64,000 nucleotides of DNA from Glandiceps talaboti (taxonomy: Eukaryota; Hemichordata; Enteropneusta; Spengelidae), in contig NC_135562.1 of NCBI RefSeq assembly GCF_964340395.1, positions 21,495,892-21,559,891 on the forward strand, read 5' to 3'. Within the stretch, counting starts at the first letter, position 1; each line of letters opens with the position of its first letter. Positions 39,749 through 54,095 of the stretch are shown here, one piece after another. The notes below the pieces were generated by a model. It worked only from the letters and a program-made list of their open reading frames with translations, was not told the origin of the DNA and searched no databases. A program made the position numbers and the translations under genes.

Positions 39749-42700
39749 GAGCAAAAATGGATTGCCTCATGCAGATACTACATGTATCTCCATGAACATA
39801 CACATACATACACACATACACAATGCATAAATGCATACGTACGTACATACATACATACATACATACATACATACTGTATACAGACATGTCTGAAAACACG
39901 TCTACACACAGACATGCACACGTATACACACACACACACACAATCCCTGTACATGAATTATGAAAACCTCCCCTTCAAATGACATGTACCTTAATTATTT
40001 TGTGTTGAGTTTACTAAGCTACCATCACACATGATTTTAAGAGGAAAAGTTGTTCTAATAACATTCCATGATAAAAGCATTCTAAACTCACTATCTTTGC
40101 ATTGCTTTCATTTACATTCAGAGTACATCTAGTGGTAGTAATGTCTGGGATAAATTCAAAACTACTTCAGGAAGCTGGGAGTGTGATACATGTATGGTGG
40201 TAAACAAAGATTCTGATAAGAAATGTGTTGCATGCCAAACACCCAAACCTGGAACCCAACCAGTGTTAGCTAGTCCTGCTAATGGTAAGTATATGGTAAG
40301 AGTAGGAATGTGTGTATTTCTCCATCTATCTGTCTGTCTCCCTATCTCTGTATATGTTGAACAAGTCTAAAAATATGAAAAACTCACAATTATATGCATG
40401 GGGTGTGTGTGTGTGTCTGTGTGCGCGCATGTGTGTGTGTGGGGGGGGGGCACGTGTGTGTATATTAGTATATGTAAGGTGTATGGTTTCTATATATATT
40501 CAGTGAATATTTAGATGACTGCATAATTTTATGAGATTTGTGCACCTAGTCAAACTATAATGATTGTACATACTAAAAATAGAACTGAAGTTTAGGTTTC
40601 AAGTAGTAGAACTAGGAGACACAACATAAAGAAAGAATGAAAGAAATACAATCCATAGTTACAACTGAAGTTTAGGTTTCAAATAGTAGAACTAGGAGAC
40701 ACAACATAAAGAAAGAAAGAAAGAAATAAAATCCATGGTTACAACTGAAGTTTAGGTTTCAAATAGTAGAACTAGGAGACACAACATAAAGAAAGAAAGA
40801 AAGAAAAAAATCTGTGGTATACTGTTAGTAGTATTTTTTGTGTGTAATTCATGTTTTGACAAATTTCTTGATTGATAAGATTTGAATATTTTAATGACAG
40901 GTTCCTTCAGTTTTGGAGTACCAGCTACCAGCAACAAAGTAACTGATGTCTCATCCAGCATTGTATTTGGCAAGTCAAATAATAGCACCATTTCAGGAGT
41001 AAACACTGCAATATCCTCACAAGAAACTGCCACATCTCAGACAGGTATCTCTTTTGGTTTTCCACAAACTTCACAACCGGATAAACCTAAAGCAAGCATC
41101 ACACTTGGCACCGGATTAACAACTGGAATAAATCCCAAACCTTCAGGAATAAGTTTTGAAACACCAAACTCAGACACTCAAAGTATAGGATCTCCCAAGA
41201 ATGGCAATGTTAGTACAACTTTAAAATCTAGTGGTCCAGCAAACATCTCAAGTACACTTGTTAGTACACAGAAAATAGACAGTGTTGTTGCTAGTGGTGG
41301 ATTTGCCTTTGGTGCACAGAAAGCCACAGACTCTGGCTCAGTGGCCACTGGGTTTGTGTTTGGACAGAATACAGATACGGCTGTAGATACCAAATCTGAA
41401 CTAAAGTCACAAGAGGCTAGTGTAGAGAGTGGAGGGTTCAAACTTGGTACATCGGTGGCACCATTCAAATTTGGTGAGTCAGAATCAAGTGTTAAACCTA
41501 GCAATACACAGAGTTTACTTGGAACCACTCAGACAGAGAACAAACCCACAGTTCAAGGGACTGCAGCGGTGTTTCCATTTAGTGGGAGCAGTTTGACAGG
41601 TATGTGATGTTACAGTGGTATATAGTGAATTATTTTGGTATGACATAGAGTTCATGTCTTCAGTTCTACTGTGTTGTTGTGTAATGGGTAAATGCAAATT
41701 TCAAGAAAACAAAGACATCACAGAAATTTATGTTTACTCCAGGACGTATGATTTGAACAAGAACTTAGACAACCCTTAAATATGCTAGCAATACCTTGCA
41801 GTGCCAGTTTGTCAAGTTGATTTTTGTGTAATCATATGTTCTACTGAAAATCACCGTCATTTGCAGGAACCCCTGTCACAGCCAGCAGTAGTACAGGATT
41901 TACACCGAATACATTCACAGGAACCCCAGTAACAGCTAGCAGTAGTACAGGATTTTCATTAAGTACAGAAAATAAATCTAACGAAGCTAAAAGAAGCACA
42001 GGTTAGTATACCCCTCTCATTGATTTTAATGAAGTGGAATTTTTGCAAAGATTAAACAAACTCTGTACAATAGAAGTTGTGCAATTCATATTATTACAGA
42101 TAAAACTAGTCATTATACTTGCATTAATATGTACATATATAGTCCTATCGGTTATTACAGATAACAAAATGTATAAGTGCCAAGGCCTAAAATAAAGTTG
42201 TTTGGTTCTGGTTACCCTACCCCATGTAGTTTTTTACTCTGATCATCAACTTTTTTTGTACATATTCAAGAAAAAAATAATAAAATCATGAAAATTGTGT
42301 GAAGTCTGGCAAGAAATAGTGGATGCGGAAACTGACATCAACTTAAAAGACAATATAAAACTGTTCTTCCAATCTGTAATGGCTGTACATCTGATGAGAA
42401 AAAACTAATAAGACAGAGACCATATGAAAAACAACGGAAAACATAACTATCTGAACTAGACACTCACATATGAAAAAATATATATGTATAAGTAAAATAA
42501 CAAATCTACCTACCCCACCTATTCTAAAATTGAATGTAATCGGAAACACAATTTTTTTGTTAGGCCTAGAGGGGAATTTTTGTGTACTTGTAATTGTGTT
42601 TGCATTTTATGTTGTTGAAGAGAAGACTGCCAAGTACTCATGAAAGTACTGTCATTATACCACACTTCACCCACATACATGTTACCAGGTTCTCATCTCA

Positions 42701-45614
42701 TTTTGTATCATTTATTAAAAGTAATCAAATCTCTCATTTCTTTGTTTAGCATTTATGTTTAAGGCTGGAACAGCTGTAAGTAACCAAGCAACAACTCCTG
42801 CAGGTAGCAGTTTCAATTTTACAACACAAACAAAAACTGAGGAACAGAAAAAGACTCAGTCAGGTAAGTCTTGTCAATCTTGATATACAACTTATTTTGG
42901 AAGCTGCACAGCAGCAACTGGGATATTTTCTTTCATCAAATAACCAAAGATATATTCACTAAAAAGTGGTCAGTCCCTCTTACAAACACAGCGCCATCTA
43001 GTGGTCAAATGACACAATTCTTTACTTCATTCACTGGAATTTGGCATATTAGAAATAGCCATGTAGACATTGATAAAGAATTTGAATTAAGCTTGAAACT
43101 ATTGTTTAAGGAATTGTTTGTTTGAGTCATTACTTCCACAAAATATTTAAACATGTAGACCTGAAATTAAATGCATCATATTAAAAGGAGAACAACAGTC
43201 TTACAGTGTTTTTGCTAAGGTTTGGGAACCCCGGTAACAGAAAGGGGGAAAGAGGTAAAACTGGTAGTGCTTCGCATGCAATGTATCATAATTTAGGTGG
43301 GGAACCCCGGTAAAATGATGTGGGAACCCCGGTAGATTTTACCTACTTACCGCCCTTAAATAAAACACTGTCTTACATCTCAAAACATGATTTCAAGTTT
43401 GATTACAACACTGTTTGTAAGAGGGCCATAATCACATTCAAAATTGTGTGCTACCAATCTAATAGTAATGTTGCCATGAGGTTCAAATACAGATGTGGTC
43501 TTGAAGCCAGACACCTCCATATTTTCATTTTGGACTACCAAATGTGTTGTCTGACAGATACTCACCGTGGAGGAATACTAAGTGGTACTAAACCAACCGA
43601 TACAAGTGGATTATTTGCATTCTCAGCTGGTGGTACTCCTATAGCAACTGCAAAGATTGCACCAGGTACAACTACAAGTGCTACGACACAAAGTACAACA
43701 GCAGTGGCACCATTTCAATTCTCAGCTGGTAAGCTATAATGTCATTTCATTCGTTGGTAATATGACCATTGTTTATGAAAGGATAGATACTTGAATAATT
43801 ATAATAAGAACAATAATCTTTGTTTACATTTGGACTTCTATAGCAATGACTGCAAATATTTTAAGTAAATGTTTTCTGCTAATAATTGCCAACCTAAGTT
43901 ACAAGGGCTACATGTATACTGCTAACTGCCAACCTAAGTTACAAGGTCTACTACGTGCATACTGCTAACTGCCAACCTAAGTTACAAGGTCTACTACGTG
44001 CATACTGCTAACTGCCAACCTAAGTTACAAGGTCTACTACGTGCATACTGCTAACTGCCAACCTAAGTTACAAGGTCTACTACATGTATACTGCTAACTG
44101 CCAACCTAAGTTACAAGGTCTACTACGTGCATACTGCTAACTGCCAACCTAAGTTACAAGGTCTACTACGTGCATACTGCTAACTGCCAACTTAAGTTAC
44201 AAGGTCTACTACATGTATACTGCTAACTGCCAACCTAAGTTACAAGGACTACTACATGCATACTGCTAACTGCCAACCTAAGTTACAAGGTCTACTACAT
44301 GCATACTGCTAACTGCCAACCTAAGTTACAAGGTCTACTACATGTATACTGCTAACTGCCAACTTAAGTTACAAGGTCTACTACATGTATACTGCTAACT
44401 GCCAACCTAAGTTACAAGGTCTACTACGTGCATACTGCTAACTGCCAACTTAAGTTACAAGGTCTACTACATGTATACTGCTAACTGCCAACTTAAGTTA
44501 CAAGGACTACTACATGCATACTGCTAACTGCCAACCTAAGTTTAATCTACGTTGAACAGTACTGCCAACCTAAGTTACAAGGACTACTACATGCATACTG
44601 CTAACTGCCAACCTAAGTTACAAGGTCTACTACGTGCATACTGCTAACTGCCAACTTAAGTTACAAGGACTACTACATGCATACTGCTAACTGCCAACCT
44701 AAGTTTAATCTACGTTGAACAGTACTGCCAACCTAAGTTACAAGGACTACTACATGCATACTGCTAACTGCCAACCTAAGTTTAATCTACGTTGAACAGT
44801 ACTGCCAACCTAAGTTACAAGGTCTACTACATGCATACTGCTAACTGCCAACCTAAGTTACAAGGACTACTACATGCATACTGCTAACTGCCAACCTAAG
44901 TTACAAGGACTACATGAAAGTAAAACTGTACTATATGACACTTTACAGATACGCTGTGTTACACTTCCACAATTCAGCCTAGCCCTACTCCAACATGAAG
45001 TCAGCCAAAGGTCACCACACATCGCACAGCCACAGTTTTATACATGCCCAGGAATTATATAGTTACTTATAATGATAAGAAAAAGTGCTGCAATCCCCAA
45101 CCATTCCCACTCACCCACTCCCCCCCCCCCCCACCCAATAAAACAAAACAATGAACACCAAATACAAAAAACAAAACAAAAAAACAGCAAATAAACACGT
45201 GCTAGATGTACAAAAAATGCTTGTCTGTTTTGTATGCAACCAAACAAACCCCCACCCCATCCCTAAGAAAATTATTTAGGAATACTGACTTACCCTAGTA
45301 GCATAAAATCGGGATTTAAAAAGTGCTGTATATTTGTTTTACAAGGCAATAAGTTTTCAAAATTAATGTATTCTGTTTATAAATGTGTTGTAACTTTTGT
45401 CAACAGGTACACCACAAAGTGTTGGAAGTACACCCACACCACCAACAACCACTACTCAAAATTCAACTGGAAATTTTGGCTTTACTCCAACAGGATCCAG
45501 TGCATTTCCAACAACACAGACCAATACCTTCAGTAGTGCAAGTAAGGCTTATTTTTTTGTTAGCACAACTGAACTGGTTCAGTAGTGCCCCAGGCATGGA
45601 AAAGTGTCTGTCTA

Positions 45615-45647
<33 letters not shown>

Positions 45648-48600
45648 GTGTGTGTGTGGGTGGGTAAACAATTGCAAGTCAAAAACCACAAGTCCGATTG
45701 TCATGATATGTGGTGAGTATATTATCTTGGGTGTCTAGTTGGGAAATTGTTCAAATGAAAATGATTTCGGTCAAGAAATGTGATTTCTGGTCAAAAAACA
45801 TAAACTTCCAAAGTACTGGGCAGATTGGCCTGAAATTTGGTGGGAATATTCTTGGGGGTGTGTAGATTATGAATTATTCATGACACAGTGATTCTAACAG
45901 TAGGGCTAAAAATGTGACTTTCTGGTCAAAAGTCTATAATTCCAAAATTACTGAGTACATTGAGCCATTGAGCTAAAATTTAATGGGGATGTGTACATGA
46001 AGGTGAATTCATAACATGATGGTCACATCGTTGATATGCAAATTAGGTCTAAAAATCTAAATTTTGGTCAAAAACTAAATTAAATATCTTGAAAACTACA
46101 TAATGAATGGGTCTGAGACTTGTTGGGAATGTTTCTGGAGGTGTTGTTCTGCAGTTATTGTTCAAAACATTTTGACACAACTGGCCCTATCAACTGGGGC
46201 CACACCCTTAGTAACCGTGAAATGTTGATGTACATTACAAAAATAACACTAGGGATTGGTAGGTAAGTGAATAAAGAATAAAAAAATGTATATAAATAAG
46301 CCTAGCAACAAGACCATGCCCATAGTAACAGCCAAATGATGGTTTATATTGCAAAGATGAAAAGTGGGAAGGGTAGCCAAGTGAATAAAGATTCAACCAG
46401 ATTTAAACTGAATGCCTCCCGTAAGGGAATAACTAATTATGCAAATAACTCATTAAACTAAAAAAAAACTATGGTAACAGGCTTTGTTTTTGGACAAGTG
46501 TGCTTTCTTAGGTTAATGTATATGCCAAATTATACGGAATTTGAAGAGTGTATGATACTGCTTAATTACTGAATATCGTTCATTATTCAAAATACTCATT
46601 AAAGGTAAATGTTGTAGCAACAAAGTTCATAGGACAGGTGCGTATTATTATGGTTGATATATGTACCATATTATACAAAATTTGATGCTTGCATTTTTAG
46701 CACAACTGAACTGTCTGTCTGTCTGTGTGTGTGTCTGTGTGTGTGTGTGTGTGTGTGTGTCTGTGTGTGTGTGTGTGTGTAAACAACTTAAAGTCAAAAA
46801 CTGCTGAACCGATTGCCATGATATTTGGTAGGTCCATTACCTTGGGTAATTAGTTGGGAAATTGTTCAAATCAAAATGATCGCATCACAGGTGTGTGATT
46901 TGGGTCTAAAAATGTGATTTTGGTCAAAAAATTTAAACTCAAAAACTGCTGGGCAGATTGGGCTGAAATTTGGGTGAAACATTCTTCAGGGTGTTTTTAC
47001 TAAGAATTGTTGATGACATGATGGTCCCATTAGTGATATGCAAATTAGGGCTAAAAATGTGTCTTTTTGGTCAAATATCTATAACTCCAAAACCACTGAG
47101 CAGATTGGGCTGAAATTTAATGTATCTAGGGATGTATGGATGAAGATATATTAAGCATACATTGATTCCATGAGTGATATGCAAATTAGGTGTAAAAATG
47201 TTAATTTTTGGTCAAAAACTTATATCTCAAAAAGTACTTGGTCAGTGAGCCTGAAACTTGGTGAGATGTTTCTGAAAGTGTTATTCTGCAGACTTTCTTC
47301 AAAACATTTTGGCAAAATTGGCCCTAGCAACCATGACCACGCCCATAGCAACAACCAAATAGCGGTATATTTTGGTCAAATAACATCTGGTAGGCAAGTG
47401 AGTAAACATTCAAAAAATGTATGCAAATACCCTAGCAACAATGACCAGCCCATAGCAACAGCCAAACGGTGGTGTATTTCACAAAGATAACAGGGATAGT
47501 AGACAATTGAATGTACAGTCAAAAAATGTATGTAAATTTGCCTAGCAACAAGACCCCGCCCCTAGCAACAGCCAAATAATCACGTATATTGCAAAGATAA
47601 CGAGGATTAATAGACAATTGAATAAATATTAAAAAATGTATGCAAATTTGCCTAGCAACAAGACCACGCCCTTAGCAACAGCCAAGTGATCACGTATATT
47701 GCAAAGATAATATCAGGAATTCATACACAGGTGAACAAAAACATTAAAAAATGTATGTAAATTTGCCTAGCAACAAGAACCCGCCCCTAGCAACAGCCAA
47801 ATAATCACGTATATTGCAAAGATAACGAGGATTAATAGACAATTGAATAAATATTCAAAAATGTATGCAAATTTGCCTAGCAACAAGACCACGCCCTTAG
47901 CAACAGCCAAGTGATCACGTATATTGCAAAGATAATATCAGGAATTCATACACAGGTGAACAAAAACATTAAAAAATGTATGCAAATATATCTGGCAACA
48001 TGACCACGTCCATAGCAACAGCCAAATGATCGCGTATATTGCAAAGATAGCAACATGGTTGGATAGGCAACTGGATTCAGCAAATCACCTATTGTTAGCA
48101 TAGACTAGCATATGGATATTAAACATTTTTAAAAACTGTACAGTTGTGCTACAATGTCATTGGCGGTATTTTTGTCTTACAAAGTGTGTGCTATGTGTAA
48201 ATTGATAGCAGTAATCAATGCAAGTGTACTAAGACAGAAATAAGTCTGACTGGACTTTTCCTTAACCCTTTCACCACCGATTCCCGCTACAGCGGGAACG
48301 CTCTAGGGCGCCCACCGATTCCCGCTACAGCGGGAACGCCAAAGGTCATTCAACTACTACGACGTTCAAACCGTTTAACGGCAGCTATTGCTGCAAAACT
48401 TGCTGCCATAACTAGTTCCACACATGCGTATTAGCCTTGTTTATATAGTCTGCCATTTTGAACACATGTTAGTGGATGGTTTTCTAGCACGATTGGAAAG
48501 ACGAGCGATCGTAATTTTTGTGTGCGTTTTTCGCCAGAAAGATCGAATTTCAACAACGCGGAAGTAATTAACGGCTCACGTAGCATCTCCTACGATGTCA

Positions 48601-51600
48601 TTTTGACAACTGTCCTGAGAAATTTCCACTGAATTTTTACTCAAAAACATTGTTGAATATATCAGGTCGGTTGTGGGAACGGTATAGGCTTCAGAACTAC
48701 CACGAGGGCCGAGTGATCTACCGGCGGGGAATTCACCGTTGCCGTAGTGAAAGTTGGCAAATTGCGTAACTTGTTGACCCGTAGCATTCGCTCATACTAT
48801 GGCCTTGGGGCCAGTATTTAGCTCCAAAAGTAATTATTTTGGTCATATTTCTTTCTGGTAATGTTCAATAATGAATAATACTCATACAAGTTCAATTTAT
48901 ACTGGTCAGTGGTACAATGTGGGCGGTAGATTACACACAATCTGAAGATTTTCCGATCACATTTTTGAATGCGTTTTTTAACGATAAAATTCAAATTTCA
49001 ACATGGCCACACGGAAAATTATCTCCCCTAACATCGTTTGCGATGTAAATAACGGCTCTGTTCATGAAAAATTCTGTTTAATTTTGACTTTGATGGCATT
49101 TATGAATGAAAGGAGATGGCTGTGTGTACTCAATGTGACGAAAACATTACCGCGGCGTGGGTTCAAATTACAGGCTGCATCTATTTCCGTTGGTCGGTAT
49201 GTGCGTCGGCAAATAAAGCCATTTTGCCCATCCGATTTTGGCGCCGATGCTACTGACTTACGGTCATTTTTTGCCGATTTCTGGCATAAATTGAATAATA
49301 ATTTTTTGTTGTTCTGCTAAATAATGAATTATATTTACAAAAACCAACTTTTCAGAAGGTATCAAGGTGACAACTTTAGATATTTTAAGACACTTTCATT
49401 GCCGGTGCGGCACCGTCTGTTGCGTCATAATCGGATTAGTGAGCCGTTAATTAATTTCGTTCAAATTTTTACGACTCAAAATGTCATTTTCTGCCAAATT
49501 TTCGCCAATTTTGACAATTTAACAGGTAAAGAGAAGTTTTGTAGGAACATAAATGTTGGTATTTTGAATTTTATTTGTAATATAAATATTTTGTTTATTT
49601 GTGATATGTCAATAAATAAACGACTTGTGTTAGTTTTATTCATATTTTATTACTTTAATTCATATTTCGGTTGCGTTTGTGGAATTTGAATGCATATATT
49701 TGCAAGTGTGATGTAGAGAATTTATTTTCCAATGAAATGATACCTCATTTTTAAAAAATGAGCAACTCTAAGTATTTTTATATCAATTTGATTACATAAC
49801 ACTCACTCTCACCTGGTGGTCAGTGAGGGGGGTGGTGGAGAACAAACATTCCCAGGGGGCAATTGGTGGTGAAAAGGTTAAAGTTGATAGCAGTAATCAA
49901 TACAAGTGTAGAAATAAGTCTGACTAAACTTTTCCTTAAAGTTGATAGCAGTAATCAATACAAGTGTAGAAATAAGTCTGACTGGACTTTTCCTTAAAGT
50001 TGATAGCAGTAATCAATACAAGTGTAGAAATAAGTCTGACTGGACTTTTCCTTAAAGTTGATAGCAGTAATCAATACAAGTGTAGAAATAAGTCTGACTG
50101 GACTTTTCCTTAAAGTTGATAGCAGTAATCAATACAAGGTAGAAATAAGTCTGACTGGACTTTTCCTTAAAGTTGATAGCAGTAATCAATACAAGTGTAG
50201 AAATAAGTCTGACTGGACTTTTCCTTGTACAGTGTATGTGAACACTTTCTATCAATATAGACAGTAGGGGGCATATACAGTAATACAGAGAATGCCAGTA
50301 TTTCAGCTAAGAACATTCATCCAAAAAATTAAGGAAAAAAAAGACTGACTAGAAAGTCATTTATCTATTTCAGGTTTTCCTTTTGCTGCTACAACTGCAG
50401 CACCGACCACAGCAGGGTTTTCATTTGCTACTACAACTACAGCTACAGCAACAGGTGGTTTCCCTTTCTCTGGTGCAGCCCCTGCAACAACAACAACACC
50501 AGCACCAGCACCAGCACCAGCATTTGGAGCTGGTACTACCACTACCACCTTTGGCTCAGGATTTAGTACTCCAAGTACTTTTGGAAATTCTACTACCTCT
50601 ACCAGCTCTGCAGCCGGGGGATTTGGCAGTATATCAGCTGGAACCCCTGCTTCTACATCATTTCCTGCTGCCGCACCTGCATTTGGAGCTACTGCAGCTC
50701 AGCAAAGTACAACGCCATTTGGAAATACTGCAGTGCAGCAAAGTAGTACTGCAACAGCATTTGGCAGTACCCCATCACAACAAAGTGCATCTACTGGAGG
50801 TAATTAACGTTTCTCATTTAAATGGATGAAAGAAATTTAATGGGATATACACATCCATGGAATGGATATACACAACTATGTAAAATCCTTGAAATCATTC
50901 AAGTTCCGTATCTAGATCGTCCAGGAAAATTGACAAGGAAATTAATCATTATATCACACACAAGACAAGTTGAGCAAAAAAATATTGACTACATACTGTG
51001 GCCGTTCTATGCCACAACAATGTATGTCTTTGTTACTGGTTCTGCTGTGTACAAAGTATGAGTCAAAATGTTCAAAATTGTAATTAGTTTTGCCGATTTT
51101 TCTTTGATATTCTTGGTGGTGGTATAATTATGTTATTCTCTTGATTAACATTTTTCTTCATTCAGCTGGAAATACTCGTGACCTAAGGGTTGACAAAGAC
51201 CCCTTAGGTCACTCATATTTTCATTGGCTGAATGAAGAAAACAGTAGGGTCTAACATCTAGTCAGTGCACATACAAAATGTTTGTAGTAGATAGTTTATT
51301 TTATATTATAATTTATACCTAGCTGTTTCAATTTGTATTTCAGGTTTCCCATTCAATGCAAATCAGAGTGCCAACTTTGGTAGTACCGGAGTATTTCAGT
51401 TTTCAGGTAGCAAAGACTCCACCCCTGTAGCTCAAGTTGGGACCACCCCAACTGGAGGATTCACTGCTCCACAAGCAGGAACCATGCCAGCAGCAGGTGG
51501 ATTCACTGCTTCACAAGTAGGAACGATGCCAGCAGGTGGATTCAATGCATCCACTGCAGCTCCACAACCTTCTTTTAACTTTGGAGGATCTTCTCCAGCT

Positions 51601-53807
51601 CCTGCTTCCACTTTCAATTTCAAGTAAGTTGGGTTTTTTTGGGTTTTTTTAAAAATTCTGTAGAACTGTCCCAAACAGAGGGAAAATAGGACTGACGGCT
51701 AATGGCAAAGTGTTGTAGGATCAAGTTTGATAAAAGTGATTTGTGTGTCAATTGGGTAGACTCAACACTCTGCTGTGTCTTTCTTGCAAATATGTTGTAT
51801 TCTGGTTATTGAACTTCCAGCCATTTGGTAGGTAAGCATCACAAGTATTAATAAGAGGGTACCCATATTTAACAAAGTGAGGGCAAAAATTATTTCATCA
51901 CGGCTGATGATAGTATGGCAATACATGAACTCAAGAACAAACTATGCATACAAAAACATTGTGTGTTCTTAGGGACAGTGTCATTTTAAAACTGATGCAC
52001 GACAAACGTAATAATTTCGTTTAGGGGGGGAGGGGGTAAGAGTTCATTTTGTTTGGCGTGCGTCAAAATCGCAATAAGGATTTTCCATTCTTACTAAAAT
52101 GGAATCAAAAGAGGCAATGCTATTTTTCTTGAAAATGACAGTCAGAAACTTTGCCGACATACACGAAGAGAGATGCATGTTGTTCTAAAAATAACTGTAT
52201 GGCCAAGTAACCTACCTAGCCAGGGAGTGATGTACAATAAATGAATCACAAAAACAACCTCTTGAATGCTGCGAAAACATGGTTTTATTATTCACCAACA
52301 CCTAAACAGAAGTTCCTGAATTCAAGAGACTTTTTTCCGTTTGTTGGGTCATATCACAACTATAAATGATGGTACGTGACGAACGCACATGTCAACCAAT
52401 TTCTTGCGACTAGGATGATAAGCGTACAACCCAAGCAAGGCATTACACTTATTGTATGTAGACATTACCTCATTTAATACTTGTACTTGCAACTCTCGGT
52501 TTTTAAAACGTCCGGATCCGACATAGCTTTACGTTTTAGGATTACCTAATTCCAAATTCTAGATGGGTTAGCTGTTTAGACAGGAGATTCATCGTACCCA
52601 AATATAAACAACACTGCACGCCACTACGTAGGTAACGCCATGTGATCTTGTCAACGAAAGTTAACGAAGTGTTTGCGTGATCAGAGCCGATCATTCAATC
52701 GTAGTGGCAACTTTTAAAGGACCTTCAAGATAATTGATATGAATAGACTATGTGGAGAGGACGTTGCCAAAATCCACCTACGCGAAGGTTATAAGTTAGG
52801 CCATGTCGGGGTTTAACATGAAACTAATATGAAATGTAAATCTGGAAATTACCAATGAGGTGTCGCGTGTTTGTCATGACCTCTAAACTTGGACTAAATT
52901 ATCGTAGATAGCGTGGTATTGCGAACGTTTATTTCGGCACTAGTAACAGGTTGACCGTTCGACTGATGTTGATTCAATCCTTCTATTAACGTGAAAATGA
53001 AAAGTTAGATCACCTGAAATAATTATTCAGTAATAGTTAAGTGATTCCAAACAGATTTATAGATGTTTTCATGTGATAGTTGAAACATGCATGTGAAAGC
53101 CGCCGCCACGTCAATGTGTTCATCACTGTCGTGGTGCGATGTCACAGTCAAAATCAACTTGTATAAATTACGAAATCTGTGAATATAAATGACTCGACAG
53201 AAACAACTTGAAGGCTAAAAAGCATGAGAACTGGTAAATACAATTTCCAGTAGAAACTGTGTTTTGCAGAGACAGCAAAATGTTTTACAAGTTGAATTGC
53301 AATTAGAGTTTGTTGTGTTTATTGATGTCATGGTATATGATATAAACATACATGTAGGACAGGTCGTTCATTTTCCCATTTCGCATTAAGACATTTCGTT
53401 TTGAGGGGGGAGGGGTTAAACTGAAACGAAGAAATTATGTTTCTTGTGCTTCAGTTTTAAAATGACACAGCCCCTTAAGGGAGCAGAAAAATACAACATC
53501 AAAAACAAGAAAAGCCATCGTCGTGGCCTGGATGTTTTGGAAACAGATGATTTTTAGAGGGAAAGGAAGAGAAGAAGAACGGTAGAAGTCAGACATGAAA
53601 TGGTTGAGTTGATTGACAGTGAAGAAGTTGGCAGGAAGACCTCCGTAATATACTTGATGCAGACATAATAAACATTTTCTTATATCTCACTGATGTTTGT
53701 GGCTTTACCACAGAATGCATGGAAAGAAAAAAGTCATCCATGGATATTTCACAAAATTTTTGGCTTTTTTCAAGGCAGCTTTACACTTGGGAACATTACA
53801 GTAGTGG

Positions 53808-53903
<96 letters not shown>

Positions 53904-54049
53904 GTTTTGAAAATTTGAACCAAATTATATGCTATAGACCCTACAGAACTGTTTCGTGAGGTGCGTAGTCCTCACTCATCAGGGGTAGATGAGTGAGGAC
54001 TACGCACCTCTATATATATAGACGTTTTGATTATTGTTAGGTCTAAGGC

Positions 54050-54095
<46 letters not shown>

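Noticed and set aside
49003-49689. Frames of 105 and 121 codons inside the piggyBac-like element as a transposase
   Set aside because: No recognisable DDD-type motifs or piggyBac similarity, and far too short.
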